Below, piece after piece: positions 18,481 to 28,484 of a DNA stretch of 64,000 bases. Location: assembly GCA_015062685.1 (NCBI GenBank), contig SUUE01000009.1, positions 1 to 64,000 of the forward strand. The letters run 5' to 3'. The notes under the pieces were generated by a model. That model did no database searches and was not told the origin of the DNA. It saw nothing but the letters and a program-made list of their open reading frames with translations. The DNA is from Coriobacteriaceae bacterium. Lineage in GTDB: Bacteria > Actinomycetota > Coriobacteriia > Coriobacteriales > Eggerthellaceae. A program made the translations under genes and the position numbers. The first letter of the stretch is position 1, and each line of letters opens with the position of its first letter.

Positions 18481-18606
18481 GTTTAGGCATGAAGCGGGCG
18501 CTCGGGGAGCGCCCCTACGCATTTCAGGTGAATTGGAGTCAGGTTTAGGCATGCGGCAGGACGCGCGGAGCGCGCTACGCATCTCAGGTGAATTGGAGTC
18601 AGGTTT
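18457..18606. repeat. 35-bp repeat in three copies alternating with two REP hairpins
   Basis: The sequence beginning GCATTTCAGGTGAATTGGAG occurs at 18457-18491, 18519-18553 and 18579-18606 (the last truncated to 28 bases). Between them lie one REP-like hairpin of the GGGCGCTC type (18496-18518) and one of the GACGCGCGG type (18558-18578). Only the first copy is next to a TATAGT -10 box. Confidence 0.9.
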
Positions 18607-18681
18607 CCGCGCGCACGATGAACGGCGGCGGGGCGCACGAATGCGCCTCGCCGCCGTGTGTCATGTTGTTATGCGGCTGCC

Positions 18682-21600
18682 CTAGCCTGCGAAATAGCGC
18701 ACGCCCGCCTCGAAGATGGGCTGGTACTTCTCGCCCGGCACGTTCTGGTACAGACCCGCGCCGCTACGCTCCGAGTGACCCATCTTGCCGAAGACGCGGC
18801 CGTCGGGACTCGTGATGCCTTCGATGGCGAGCAGCGAGCCATTGGGGTTGACATCCCAATCCATGCTCGGCGCGCCGGACTCGTCAACATACTGCGTGGC
18901 GATCTGGCCCGCGGCCTTCATCTGCGCCAGCACGTCGTCGTTGGCCACGAAGCGGCCCTCACCGTGGCTGATCGCGACGGTGTGCACGTCGCCCACCTCG
19001 CACGCCGCGAGCCAGGGCGACAGGTTGCTGGCCACGCGGGTGCGCACGAGGCGGCTCTGGTGGCGGCCGATGGTGTTGAACGTGAGCGTCGGGCAGGCGT
19101 CGTCCATCGGGCGGATGTCGCCGAACGGCACGAGGCCCAGCTTCACGAGCGCCTGGAAGCCGTTGCAGATGCCGAGCATCAGGCCGTCGCGCTGCTGCAG
19201 CAGCCTGCGCACGGCGTCGGTCACGGACGGCGCGCGGAAGAACGCGGTGATGAACTTGGCCGAGCCGTCGGGCTCGTCGCCGCCGGAGAAGCCGCCGGGG
19301 ATGAACACGATGTTCGCCTCGTCGATGGCGCGCACGAGCGCCTCGGTGCTTTCGGAGACCGCCTGCGGGGACAGGTTCTTCACGACGAGCACCTGCGCTT
19401 CGGCGCCTGCGCGGCGGAACGCGCGCGCCGAGTCGAACTCGCAGTTGTTGCCCGGGAACACCGGGATGACCACCTTGGGCTTGGCGGTGAGGATGGCGGG
19501 CGCCTTCGCGGCCTGCCCTGCCGTGTAAGAGACGGCCTCCACTTCCTCGCCCTGCTGGCGGTAGGGGAAGACGCTCTCGAGCTTGCTTTCCCACGCTTCC
19601 TGCAGGCCCGCGAGGTCGATGGCCTCGCCTGCCGCGGTGAGCGTGTAGCTGTCGGTGGTGGTGCCGATGAGCTTCACCTGCACGTTGTCGGTGCTGGCGG
19701 GCACCTCGGCGTCGTCGGCGAGCTCGATGGCGAACGAGCCGTATGCGGGGATGAACCAGGTGGAGGTGTCCATGGCGTCGTCGACCGCGAGGCCGATGCG
19801 GTTGCCGACGCACATCTTGAAGAGCATCTCGGCGTCGCAGCCATAGCCCGGCGTGGCGGCGGCGAGCACCTTGCCCTCCGCGATGAGGCGCTGCACCAGG
19901 TCGAACGTCTCGACGAGCCCCTCGGTCTCGGGCAGGAGGCCGCCGCGCTCGTAGTACGGGTGGATGCACAGCACGCGGTGCCCCGCGCCCTTGAACTCGG
20001 GCGACACGACATCGTCCACGTGGCCCACGCCCACGGCGAAGCTGGCCAGCGTGGGCGGAACGTCGAGGTTCTCGAAGCTGCCGGACATGGAGTCCTTGCC
20101 GCCGATGGCGCCCACGCCCAGGTCCACCTGGGCCATGAGCGCGCCGAGCACGGCCGCGGCGGGCTTGCCCCAGCGCTCGGGGCTCGTGCGCAGCTTCTCG
20201 AAGTATTCCTGGAACGTGAGGTACATGGTGTCGCGCTTGAAGCCGGTCGCGATGAGCTTGGCGATGGACTCGACGACGGACAGGTAGGCGCCGCGGAACT
20301 GGTCGCGCTCCATGATGTAGGGGTTGAAGCCCCAGCTCATGCCCGTGACCGTGGTGGTCTCGTTGTTCACCGGCAACTTGGACACCATGGCCATGGACGG
20401 CGTGAGCTGGTGCTTGCCGCCGAACGGCATGAGCACGGTGGCCGCGCCGATGGTGCTGTCGAAGCGCTCGGAGAGGCCCTTGTTGGAGGCCACGTTCAGG
20501 TCGGTGAGCACGGCGCGCAGGCGCTCGGCGAGCGGGACGTCGCTGCCCGCCCATGCGGTCGCGTACGGCTCGGCCGACACGATGTGCACGCCCTGGTGCT
20601 TGGGGGCGCCGTTGCTGGCGAGGAAGTCGCGGCTGACGTCGACGATCGTGTCGTCGTTCCACATCATGCGCACGCGCGGCTCCGCCGTGACGGTTGCCAC
20701 GGGCGTGGCCTCAAGGTTCTCCTCATAGGCGAGCTCGAGGAAGCGCTCGACGTCCTCGGGTGCGAGGGCCACGGCCATGCGCTCCTGCGACTCGGAGATG
20801 GCCAGCTCGGTGCCGTCGAGGCCGTCGTACTTCTTGGGCACGCGGTTGAGGTCGATCTGCAGGCCGTCGGCCAGCTCGCCGATGGCCACCGACACACCGC
20901 CCGCGCCGAAGTCGTTGCAGCGCTTGATCATGCGGCAGGCCTCCGTGTTGCGGAAGAGGCGCTGAATCTTGCGCTCGACCGGCGCGTTGCCCTTCTGCAC
21001 CTCGGCGCCGCATGTCTCGAGCGACTCGAGCTTGTGCGCCTTGGACGAGCCGGTGGCGCCGCCGATGCCGTCGCGGCCCGTGCGGCCGCCCAGCAGCACC
21101 ACGACGTCGCCCGGGGCGGGTGTCTCGCGGCGCACGTGGTGGGCCGGCGTCGCGCCGAGCACGGCGCCGATCTCCATGCGCTTGGCCACGTAGCCCGGGT
21201 GGTAGAGCTCGTTCACCTGGCCGGTGGCGAGGCCAATCTGGTTGCCGTAGCTGGAATAGCCGGCGGCCGCCGTGGTGACCAGCTTGCGCTGCGGCAGCTT
21301 GCCGGGAATGGTCTCCGAGACGGGCGCGAGCGGGTTGCCGGCGCCGGTCACGCGCATGGCCTGGTACACGTAGGCGCGCCCGGAGAGCGGGTCGCGGATG
21401 GCGCCGCCCACGCAGGTTGCCGCGCCGCCAAACGGCTCGATCTCCGTGGGGTGGTTGTGCGTCTCGTTCTTGAAGAGGAACAGCCAGTCCTGCTCCTGGC
21501 CGTCGACTTCGGCCTTGATCTTCACCGTGCAGGCGTTGATCTCCTCCGACTCATCGAGGTTCTTGAGGATGCCCTTGGACTTCAGGTACTTCGCGCCGAT

Positions 21601-22446
21601 CGTGCCCATGTCCATGAGGCAGACGGGCTTCTCGTCGCGGCCGAGTTCGTGGCGCATCTCGAGGTAGCGGTCGAACGCCGCCTTCACCAGGTCGTCGTCG
21701 ATCTCGACGTTGTCCAGAACGGTGCCGAACGTCGTGTGGCGGCAGTGGTCCGACCAGTAGGTGTCGATCATCTTAATCTCGGTGATCGTGGGGTCACGGT
21801 GCTCCTCGTCGCGGAAGTACTGCTGGCAGAACGCGATGTCGGCCTCGTCCATGGCCAGCCCGCGGTCGGCGATGAACGCCGCGAGCTCCGCGGGGCTGAG
21901 CTGGCAGAAGCCCTCGACCACCTCGACGGGGTCGGGCTCTGGGAACTCCTGGGCCAGCGTGTCGAACGACGCGAGCGACGCCTCGCGCGACTCGACGGGG
22001 TTGATGACATACTTCTTGACCGCGGCCACGTCGTCGTCGGTCAGCGCGCCCTCGAGCACGTAGACCTTGGCGTTGCGCACTTCGGGGCGCTCGCCCTGGC
22101 TGATGAGCTGGACGCACTGGCTGGCCGAGTCGGCGCGCTGGTCGAACTGGCCGGGCAGCGCCTCGACGGCGAACATGATGGAGCCCTTGGCAATGGGCGC
22201 GATGTCGTTGCCGGGAACGTCGGGTTCCATGAGGGCGCGCGACGTGTCGTCGCTCTGCGGCTCGCTGAACACGGTGGGCACGCACTGCTCGAACAGCTCG
22301 TCCGAGATTCCCTCCACGTCGTAGCGGTTGATCAGCCTCAAGTTCGTCAGGCCCGCGATGCCCAGCGTCTCGCGCAGCTCGCGCTCGAGCGCCTTCGCCT
22401 CAACATCGAACCCGGCCTTCTTCTCAACGTACACGCGCGAAACCAT
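18682..22446 (-). CDS. purL: Phosphoribosylformylglycinamidine synthase, single-chain
   Basis: Fourth step of purine synthesis: converts FGAR, glutamine and ATP to FGAM. It has 1254 residues, the length of the one-chain form in which the synthase and glutaminase are fused. The ATG at 22446 follows AAGGAAGGGG. Synthase motifs include DHCRHTTFGT, KNETHNHPTEIEPFGGAAT and DFGAGGVSVAIGELADG. The C-terminal class I glutaminase begins near residue 985 (VVIPVFPGNNCEFDSARAF) and has the nucleophile Cys in LGICNGFQAL near residue 1090. The gene is monocistronic between the groL terminator and the telA promoter repeats. Confidence 0.96.
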   Translation of the reverse strand: MVSRVYVEKKAGFDVEAKALERELRETLGIAGLTNLRLINRYDVEGISDELFEQCVPTVFSEPQSDDTSRALMEPDVPGNDIAPIAKGSIMFAVEALPGQFDQRADSASQCVQLISQGERPEVRNAKVYVLEGALTDDDVAAVKKYVINPVESREASLASFDTLAQEFPEPDPVEVVEGFCQLSPAELAAFIADRGLAMDEADIAFCQQYFRDEEHRDPTITEIKMIDTYWSDHCRHTTFGTVLDNVEIDDDLVKAAFDRYLEMRHELGRDEKPVCLMDMGTIGAKYLKSKGILKNLDESEEINACTVKIKAEVDGQEQDWLFLFKNETHNHPTEIEPFGGAATCVGGAIRDPLSGRAYVYQAMRVTGAGNPLAPVSETIPGKLPQRKLVTTAAAGYSSYGNQIGLATGQVNELYHPGYVAKRMEIGAVLGATPAHHVRRETPAPGDVVVLLGGRTGRDGIGGATGSSKAHKLESLETCGAEVQKGNAPVERKIQRLFRNTEACRMIKRCNDFGAGGVSVAIGELADGLQIDLNRVPKKYDGLDGTELAISESQERMAVALAPEDVERFLELAYEENLEATPVATVTAEPRVRMMWNDDTIVDVSRDFLASNGAPKHQGVHIVSAEPYATAWAGSDVPLAERLRAVLTDLNVASNKGLSERFDSTIGAATVLMPFGGKHQLTPSMAMVSKLPVNNETTTVTGMSWGFNPYIMERDQFRGAYLSVVESIAKLIATGFKRDTMYLTFQEYFEKLRTSPERWGKPAAAVLGALMAQVDLGVGAIGGKDSMSGSFENLDVPPTLASFAVGVGHVDDVVSPEFKGAGHRVLCIHPYYERGGLLPETEGLVETFDLVQRLIAEGKVLAAATPGYGCDAEMLFKMCVGNRIGLAVDDAMDTSTWFIPAYGSFAIELADDAEVPASTDNVQVKLIGTTTDSYTLTAAGEAIDLAGLQEAWESKLESVFPYRQQGEEVEAVSYTAGQAAKAPAILTAKPKVVIPVFPGNNCEFDSARAFRRAGAEAQVLVVKNLSPQAVSESTEALVRAIDEANIVFIPGGFSGGDEPDGSAKFITAFFRAPSVTDAVRRLLQQRDGLMLGICNGFQALVKLGLVPFGDIRPMDDACPTLTFNTIGRHQSRLVRTRVASNLSPWLAACEVGDVHTVAISHGEGRFVANDDVLAQMKAAGQIATQYVDESGAPSMDWDVNPNGSLLAIEGITSPDGRVFGKMGHSERSGAGLYQNVPGEKYQPIFEAGVRYFAG

Positions 22447-22551
22447 GGCGCCCCTTCCTTGTAATCGAGTAGTGCAACTCATTATAAGGGCGCTCATTCC
22501 GCCCGCTCCCCCGCAACCCCGCGTGCGGCATCTCTCCACACGCACACGCGA

Positions 22552-22584
22552 CAAAAAAAAGCGCCGCCCGGGACGGGCGGCGCT
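22552..22584 (-). terminator. Rho-independent terminator of groSL
   Basis: On the minus strand a 10-base stem AGCGCCGCCC / GGGCGGCGCT with a 5-base loop is followed by eight T residues. It lies 32 bases past the groL stop. Confidence 0.9.
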
Positions 22585-22615
22585 TCGGCTTCGCAACGAA
22601 ATTGCGAGCAGCGGC

Positions 22616-24277
<1,662 letters not shown>

Positions 24278-24565
24278 TTATTCGCAGATAGCGTAGATAT
24301 CGTCGGCGCGGAGGATCAGCACGTCCTCGCCGTCGTAGGTGACCTCGGTTCCGCCGTACTTGCCGTAGATGACCTTGTCGCCCACCTTCACGGGAACGGG
24401 AACCAGGTTGCCGTCCTTGTCCAGCTTGCCGTCGCCCACAGCCACGACGATGCCCGTCGTCGGCTTCTCCTTGGCCTCGCTTGCCAGATACAGACCAGAA
24501 GCGGTCTGGGCCTCGACTTCATCGGCCTTGACGATCACGCGATCGCCCAGCGGTTTCAGAGCCAT
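24278..24565 (-). CDS. groS: Co-chaperonin GroES
   Basis: 95 residues, the lid of the GroEL chamber. It begins [13 protein letters not shown] and contains the mobile loop ([14 protein letters not shown]) and the [16 protein letters not shown] core. The ATG follows GAAAGGAAGG. First gene of groSL, about 50 bases downstream of CIRCE. Confidence 0.97.
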   Translation of the reverse strand: MALKPLGDRVIVKADEVEAQTASGLYLASEAKEKPTTGIVVAVGDGKLDKDGNLVPVPVKVGDKVIYGKYGGTEVTYDGEDVLILRADDIYAICE

Positions 24566-24613
24566 TGCCTATGCCTTCCTTTCGTTCACGACAGTGATAC
24601 CTAGTTTTATGGA

Positions 24614-24640
24614 TTAGCACTCGTATGCCTTGAGTGCTAA
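24614..24640. promoter_or_regulatory. CIRCE element (HrcA operator) of groSL
   Basis: Perfect match: TTAGCACTC, nine bases, GAGTGCTAA. It overlaps the probable start of transcription: a TATAGT hexamer on the minus strand (24655-24650) lies just upstream. HrcA repression relieved by heat is expected from the known role of CIRCE. Confidence 0.97.
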
Positions 24641-24724
24641 CAGGTACCCACTATAGCATCCTGAAAACAGAACGGGGGAAGGTTGCCGAACCGACACTTT
24701 CCCGCCACATTGGCAGCAAACGCG

Positions 24725-24757
24725 AAGGCCCGGAAGGCAAAACGCCTTCCGGGCCTT
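24725..24757. terminator. Hairpin terminator after rubrerythrin
   Basis: A 14-base perfect stem AAGGCCCGGAAGGC / GCCTTCCGGGCCTT with a 5-base loop lies between the rubrerythrin gene and groSL. The T-tract is weak on the minus strand. Confidence 0.7.
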
Positions 24758-24780
24758 GTTTGTGCGGGTTCTTGCAGCGG

Positions 24781-24830
24781 CGCGCTCCGCGCGCATGCAA
24801 CCTCTGTAGGGGCGCGCTCCGCGCGCCCGC
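24781..24830. repeat. REP-like hairpins (GCGCGCTCCGCGCGC type)
   Basis: Two GCGCGCTCCGCGCGC palindromes lie in tandem downstream of the rubrerythrin stop. The second (24807-24830) begins with the GTAGGGG end typical of the family. Confidence 0.75.
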
Positions 24831-24840
24831 CTACCGCATC

Positions 24841-25380
24841 CTAGTAGTTCTCGGCGCGCAGCTCGAAGTAGGACTTCGGGTGGGCGCACACGGGGCAGAT
24901 CTCGGGCGCCTTGGAGCCGATGACGATGTGGCCGCAGTTGGAGCAGATCCACGTGCGGTCGCCGTCGCGGCTGAAGACGATGCCCTCTTCCACGTTGCCG
25001 ATGAGCTTGCGGTAGCGCTCCTCGTGGTGCTTCTCGATGGCGCCGACCATGCGGAACTTCGCGGCGATCTCGGTGAAGCCCTCCTCGTCGGCCACCTTCG
25101 CAAACTCGTCGTACATGTCGGTCCACTCGTAGTTCTCGCCGTCGGCCGCGTCGTTCAGGTTCGTCAGCGTATCGGGCACGTCGCCGTCATGCAGGTACTT
25201 GAACCACAGCTTGGCGTGTTCCTTCTCGTTCTTCGCCGTCTCCAGGAAGATGTTCGAGATCTGCACGTAGCCGTCCTTCTTGGCCTTGCTGGCGTAGTAC
25301 TGGTACTTGGTATGCGCCTGCGACTCGCCTGCGAACGCAGCCTGCAGATTAGCCTCGGTCTTGCTGCCCTTGAGTTCCAT
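24841..25380 (-). CDS. rbr: Rubrerythrin
   Basis: Peroxide-reducing di-iron protein of anaerobes. 179 residues from the ATG at 25380 with GAGGAG upstream. The N-terminal ferritin-like four-helix bundle has the iron ligands in [38 protein letters not shown]. The C-terminal rubredoxin-like domain has CSNCG and [13 protein letters not shown] for the FeS4 site. Together they pass electrons to H2O2, protecting against oxidative stress. Single gene. Confidence 0.95.
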   Translation of the reverse strand: MELKGSKTEANLQAAFAGESQAHTKYQYYASKAKKDGYVQISNIFLETAKNEKEHAKLWFKYLHDGDVPDTLTNLNDAADGENYEWTDMYDEFAKVADEEGFTEIAAKFRMVGAIEKHHEERYRKLIGNVEEGIVFSRDGDRTWICSNCGHIVIGSKAPEICPVCAHPKSYFELRAENY

Positions 25381-25517
25381 AAAGTGCTCCTCTCTCGTCA
25401 CCCTCACTCATTCAACGGCCCATCATGGATGGCGCCGCTAATACCGAGTAAAAACCCCCTAAACAACCCTACGGCAACCGCAGGGGAAGCACAAGCCAGA
25501 CAACCAATCCGTTGCCA

Positions 25518-26132
25518 TTACTTCAAGTTGGGCACAATATAGCCATCCGAGACGGCGTGCACGGCCAGCTTCATAATGGAGTCGTAGCCGGTCTTCGCCA
25601 GGATGGTCGATATGCGCCGCTTCACCGTGCCCTCGCTCAGGAACAGCTCATCGGCGATCTCGCGGCGAGACTTGTTCTCGCACACGAGGCGCAAGATGCG
25701 GATCTCCTCCTCGTCGAGCAGGTCGAGCGTCTTGTCGCCGAGCTGGGCGGCCGGGAATGTCGAGTAGCCCTCCATGGTGGAGCGGATGATAGAGAGCAAC
25801 TCGGAAGTGCTCACGTTCTTATATACAAAGCTGTCGGCGCCGGCTGCGTGCGCCTGCTCGATGAACGTGATCTCGGGCACGCCCGTCATGACGACGACGC
25901 GGATTCCAGGAAGGTGGCGCTTGATCTGCGCCGCCGCAGCAATGCCGCTGGCGTCGTCCTCCGTGCACACGTCCATGAGCATGAGGTCGGGGTGGTGCTC
26001 GTTGGCGGCATCGAGCGCATCGGAGGCGTTCGACAGCATGGCGATCGTCTCCATGTCGTCCTGCGCGTTGATGGCCAGCGAGAGCGATTCGCGCAGCATG
26101 GCCTGGTCTTCGACGAGAATAATTTTAATCAT
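25518..26132 (-). CDS. NarL/LuxR-type response regulator (orphan)
   Basis: 204 residues from the ATG at 26132 with GGAGG upstream. The N-terminal receiver domain has the acidic pair EDQ, the phospho-acceptor Asp in LMLMDVCT (about residue 54), the Thr in VVMTGVP and the Lys in SFVYKNVS. The C-terminal LuxR-type helix-turn-helix has NKSRREIADELFLSEGTVKRRIS. No histidine kinase gene is adjacent, so the partner is elsewhere. It is divergent from the sulfatase-like gene, which it might regulate; that is a guess from position only. Confidence 0.92.
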   Translation of the reverse strand: MIKIILVEDQAMLRESLSLAINAQDDMETIAMLSNASDALDAANEHHPDLMLMDVCTEDDASGIAAAAQIKRHLPGIRVVVMTGVPEITFIEQAHAAGADSFVYKNVSTSELLSIIRSTMEGYSTFPAAQLGDKTLDLLDEEEIRILRLVCENKSRREIADELFLSEGTVKRRISTILAKTGYDSIMKLAVHAVSDGYIVPNLK

Positions 26133-26286
26133 GCCGGAGGCCTCCAATCCTCGTGTTTCATAAGGTCATGATACCATGCTCGAACGTGACGCCATTCTCT
26201 GGATGGCGTTTTTGCAACGAAGCGAGGGGAGCCGCCACCCTTGCTCCATAAACGCTAAACTTAGGTGAACTTCGAAAGGAACCGAC

Positions 26287-28446
26287 TTGGCAACTCTGGC
26301 GAAACGCAGCGCCCTCATACTCTACGACGCAACCTCGGCGCTCATCGTGTCGCTCCTTTTGTCACTCGCGTTCGCGGGCCCCGCATACGCCTACATCGAC
26401 CCCTCGGTCATGACCTACACCATCCAGGCCGTGGCCGGCGTGGCCGTCGCGCTCTCGGCGGTCGCGGGCGTGGCGCTGCGCCGCGGGCGCAAGAAGATAT
26501 ACCGTATCCTCGACATCGACGAGAACGCCAAGCGCATCCGCGAGCCCGACGTCCACCGCCTGGACGAGCTGGGCAACCCCATCATGAGCGCCTCCGAGCT
26601 GGAGCAGGCCGTCGCGCCCGAGAGCGGCGCGGAAGAAGCCCCCGAAGGCGCGGCGGGCACCCCGTCCAAGAAGCGCCGCAAGCCCATCTTCAGCGGCAAG
26701 CCCTACAAGCCCACATGGAAGGAGCGGCTGGCGTACGGAGCGGTCGTGGCCTTCTTCTTCGCCTTCACCATCTACTTCGTGGCCCCGCTCGAGATCGTCG
26801 CGGGGTCGTCGTCCGACCTCACGTATTCCGTGGGCGACGTGTGGTGGGTGCTCGTGCCGCCCGGGCTGGGCATCGTCACCGTCATCACGCTCACGTTCCT
26901 CCTCCTGCGCGGCAGGGGCTTCAGCCTGGTGCTGCTCGTCGTGTTCGCACTCGGGCTGGCCGCCTACCTGCAGGCGCTGTTCCTGAACGTGGGCCTTCCC
27001 GCCGCCGACGGCGCCACTATCATCTGGACCGACCACATGGTCATGGGGATCGTCTCGTCGGTCGTGTGGGTGGGCCTGGTAGCGGCCGCCGTGGTGTTCG
27101 GCCTGCTGTTCGCGCGCAGGGCGCAGGGCGTGGCGGCCATCCTGGCGGTGGCGCTCGTGCTCGTGCAGGCAGTGGGCCTGGCGAGCCTCGTCATCGCTCC
27201 CCCGGATTCGGGCGGCTCGCGGGGCGGCAAGGTGGTCATGACCGAGGACCAGCTGTTCACGGTGAACCCCAACCACAACGTGATCGTGTTCGTGCTGGAC
27301 ACCTTCGACACCGCGTACCTGAACCGCGTGCTCGACATGAACCCCAACCTGCTCGACGGGCTGACGGGCTTCACCAATTACGAGAACGCGACGTCGGCCA
27401 TGATTCCCACACGCTTCGCCATCCCCGAGATGCTCACCGGCCAGATGCCGAGCTTCACCGAATCGTACGAAACGTATGCCAACGAGCGCTACGCGCGCAG
27501 CGACTATTTGAGCACCATCTACGATGCCGACTATTCCATCGGCCTCTACACCGACTCCCTGCGCATCAGCACGTTGCCGCGCGAGGAGCAATACGGCATA
27601 ACCAGCAAGACCGTGAACATGCACGACCTGCCCAACAGCATGATGGACTACAACGGTACGCTGTACTCGCTATACCAGATGGGCCAGTACCGCGACGCGC
27701 CCTGGCCGTTCAAGTGGGCGTTCTGGTACTACACCGACGAGATCAACCGCTCCATGGTGGCCGGCGGCACGGACACCGCGCCCGACGAGACCGTCTACAC
27801 CATGGACGACATTCGCTACTACAACCGGCTCTGCAAGTTCGGGCTGTCGCTCGAGGAGGGCGAGCACGCCGGCGCGTTCCGCTTCATCCACCTGCTCGGG
27901 TCCCACTACCCCTTCAACTACGACGAGGAAGTGAACGACCTGGGAACGGACAACTCGGACGTGTTCAGGCAGTCGCAGGGCGCCATCCACATCGTCACCG
28001 AGTACATCAACCAGCTGAAGGAGCTGGGGGTGTACGAGAACACCACCATCATCATCACGGCCGACCACGGCTACTGGACCATCACGCTCGACCCCATTCA
28101 GGAGACGAGCACGCCCATCATGTTCGTGAAGCCCGAGCAGTCCGCCGAGCTGGACGCGCTGCCCATCAAAGTGGACGAGAAGCCGGTGAGCCACCTAGAC
28201 ATGCAGGCGACCGTGCTCGACGCCATGGGCAAGGACTGGAGCGAGTACTCGAGCCGCGACGAGTGGGCGGGCTACTCGATGTTCGGCGAGATCGACCCCA
28301 ACCGCGTGCGATACTACCTGACGACCGACAGCCTGCCCGACCTGACCGCGGTGGCGTTCCGCGAGTACATGATCGACGGCAACGCCCTCGTATGGAGCAA
28401 TTGGCACGAGACCGGCCGGTTCATCGAGCCCATCGAGCAATCGTAG
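26287..28446 (+). CDS. Membrane sulfatase/phosphoglycerol transferase-like protein
   Basis: 719 residues from a TTG at 26287 with GAAAGGA upstream. An N-terminal hydrophobic segment, a charged cytosolic stretch (residues about 65-150, including KKRRK), and five further membrane segments (about 155-300) precede an extracellular alkaline-phosphatase-superfamily domain. Catalytic-type motifs are FVLDTFDTAY (metal Asp), ENATSAMIPTR (nucleophile Thr or Ser), HLLGSHYPF and ITADHGYW (metal Asp and His). This layout matches polymer-modifying enzymes such as lipoteichoic acid synthase and phosphoethanolamine transferases. It probably decorates or builds a surface glycopolymer. The exact donor is unknown. 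Confidence 0.85.
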   Translation: MATLAKRSALILYDATSALIVSLLLSLAFAGPAYAYIDPSVMTYTIQAVAGVAVALSAVAGVALRRGRKKIYRILDIDENAKRIREPDVHRLDELGNPIMSASELEQAVAPESGAEEAPEGAAGTPSKKRRKPIFSGKPYKPTWKERLAYGAVVAFFFAFTIYFVAPLEIVAGSSSDLTYSVGDVWWVLVPPGLGIVTVITLTFLLLRGRGFSLVLLVVFALGLAAYLQALFLNVGLPAADGATIIWTDHMVMGIVSSVVWVGLVAAAVVFGLLFARRAQGVAAILAVALVLVQAVGLASLVIAPPDSGGSRGGKVVMTEDQLFTVNPNHNVIVFVLDTFDTAYLNRVLDMNPNLLDGLTGFTNYENATSAMIPTRFAIPEMLTGQMPSFTESYETYANERYARSDYLSTIYDADYSIGLYTDSLRISTLPREEQYGITSKTVNMHDLPNSMMDYNGTLYSLYQMGQYRDAPWPFKWAFWYYTDEINRSMVAGGTDTAPDETVYTMDDIRYYNRLCKFGLSLEEGEHAGAFRFIHLLGSHYPFNYDEEVNDLGTDNSDVFRQSQGAIHIVTEYINQLKELGVYENTTIIITADHGYWTITLDPIQETSTPIMFVKPEQSAELDALPIKVDEKPVSHLDMQATVLDAMGKDWSEYSSRDEWAGYSMFGEIDPNRVRYYLTTDSLPDLTAVAFREYMIDGNALVWSNWHETGRFIEPIEQS

Positions 28447-28461
28447 CGTTTAAGCGCGAGA

Positions 28462-28484
28462 GGGCGCGCGGGGCGCGCCCCTAC
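28462..28484. repeat. REP-like hairpin between convergent genes, supplying the helD stop
   Basis: GGGCGCGC / GCGCGCCC hairpin followed by CTAC fills the 34-bp gap between two convergent genes. The CTA at 28481-28483 is the complement of the helD TAG stop codon. Confidence 0.85.

Noticed and set aside
18457-18606. Three spaced repeats as a small CRISPR array
   Set aside because: The spacers are REP hairpins found elsewhere in the window, the repeat is not palindromic, and no cas gene is near.
18658-22464. A 1268-codon open frame on the plus strand opposite purL
   Set aside because: It is a codon-bias shadow: purL on the other strand has full family motifs, and this frame has Arg/Gly/His/Val-rich low-information sequence and no ribosome binding site.
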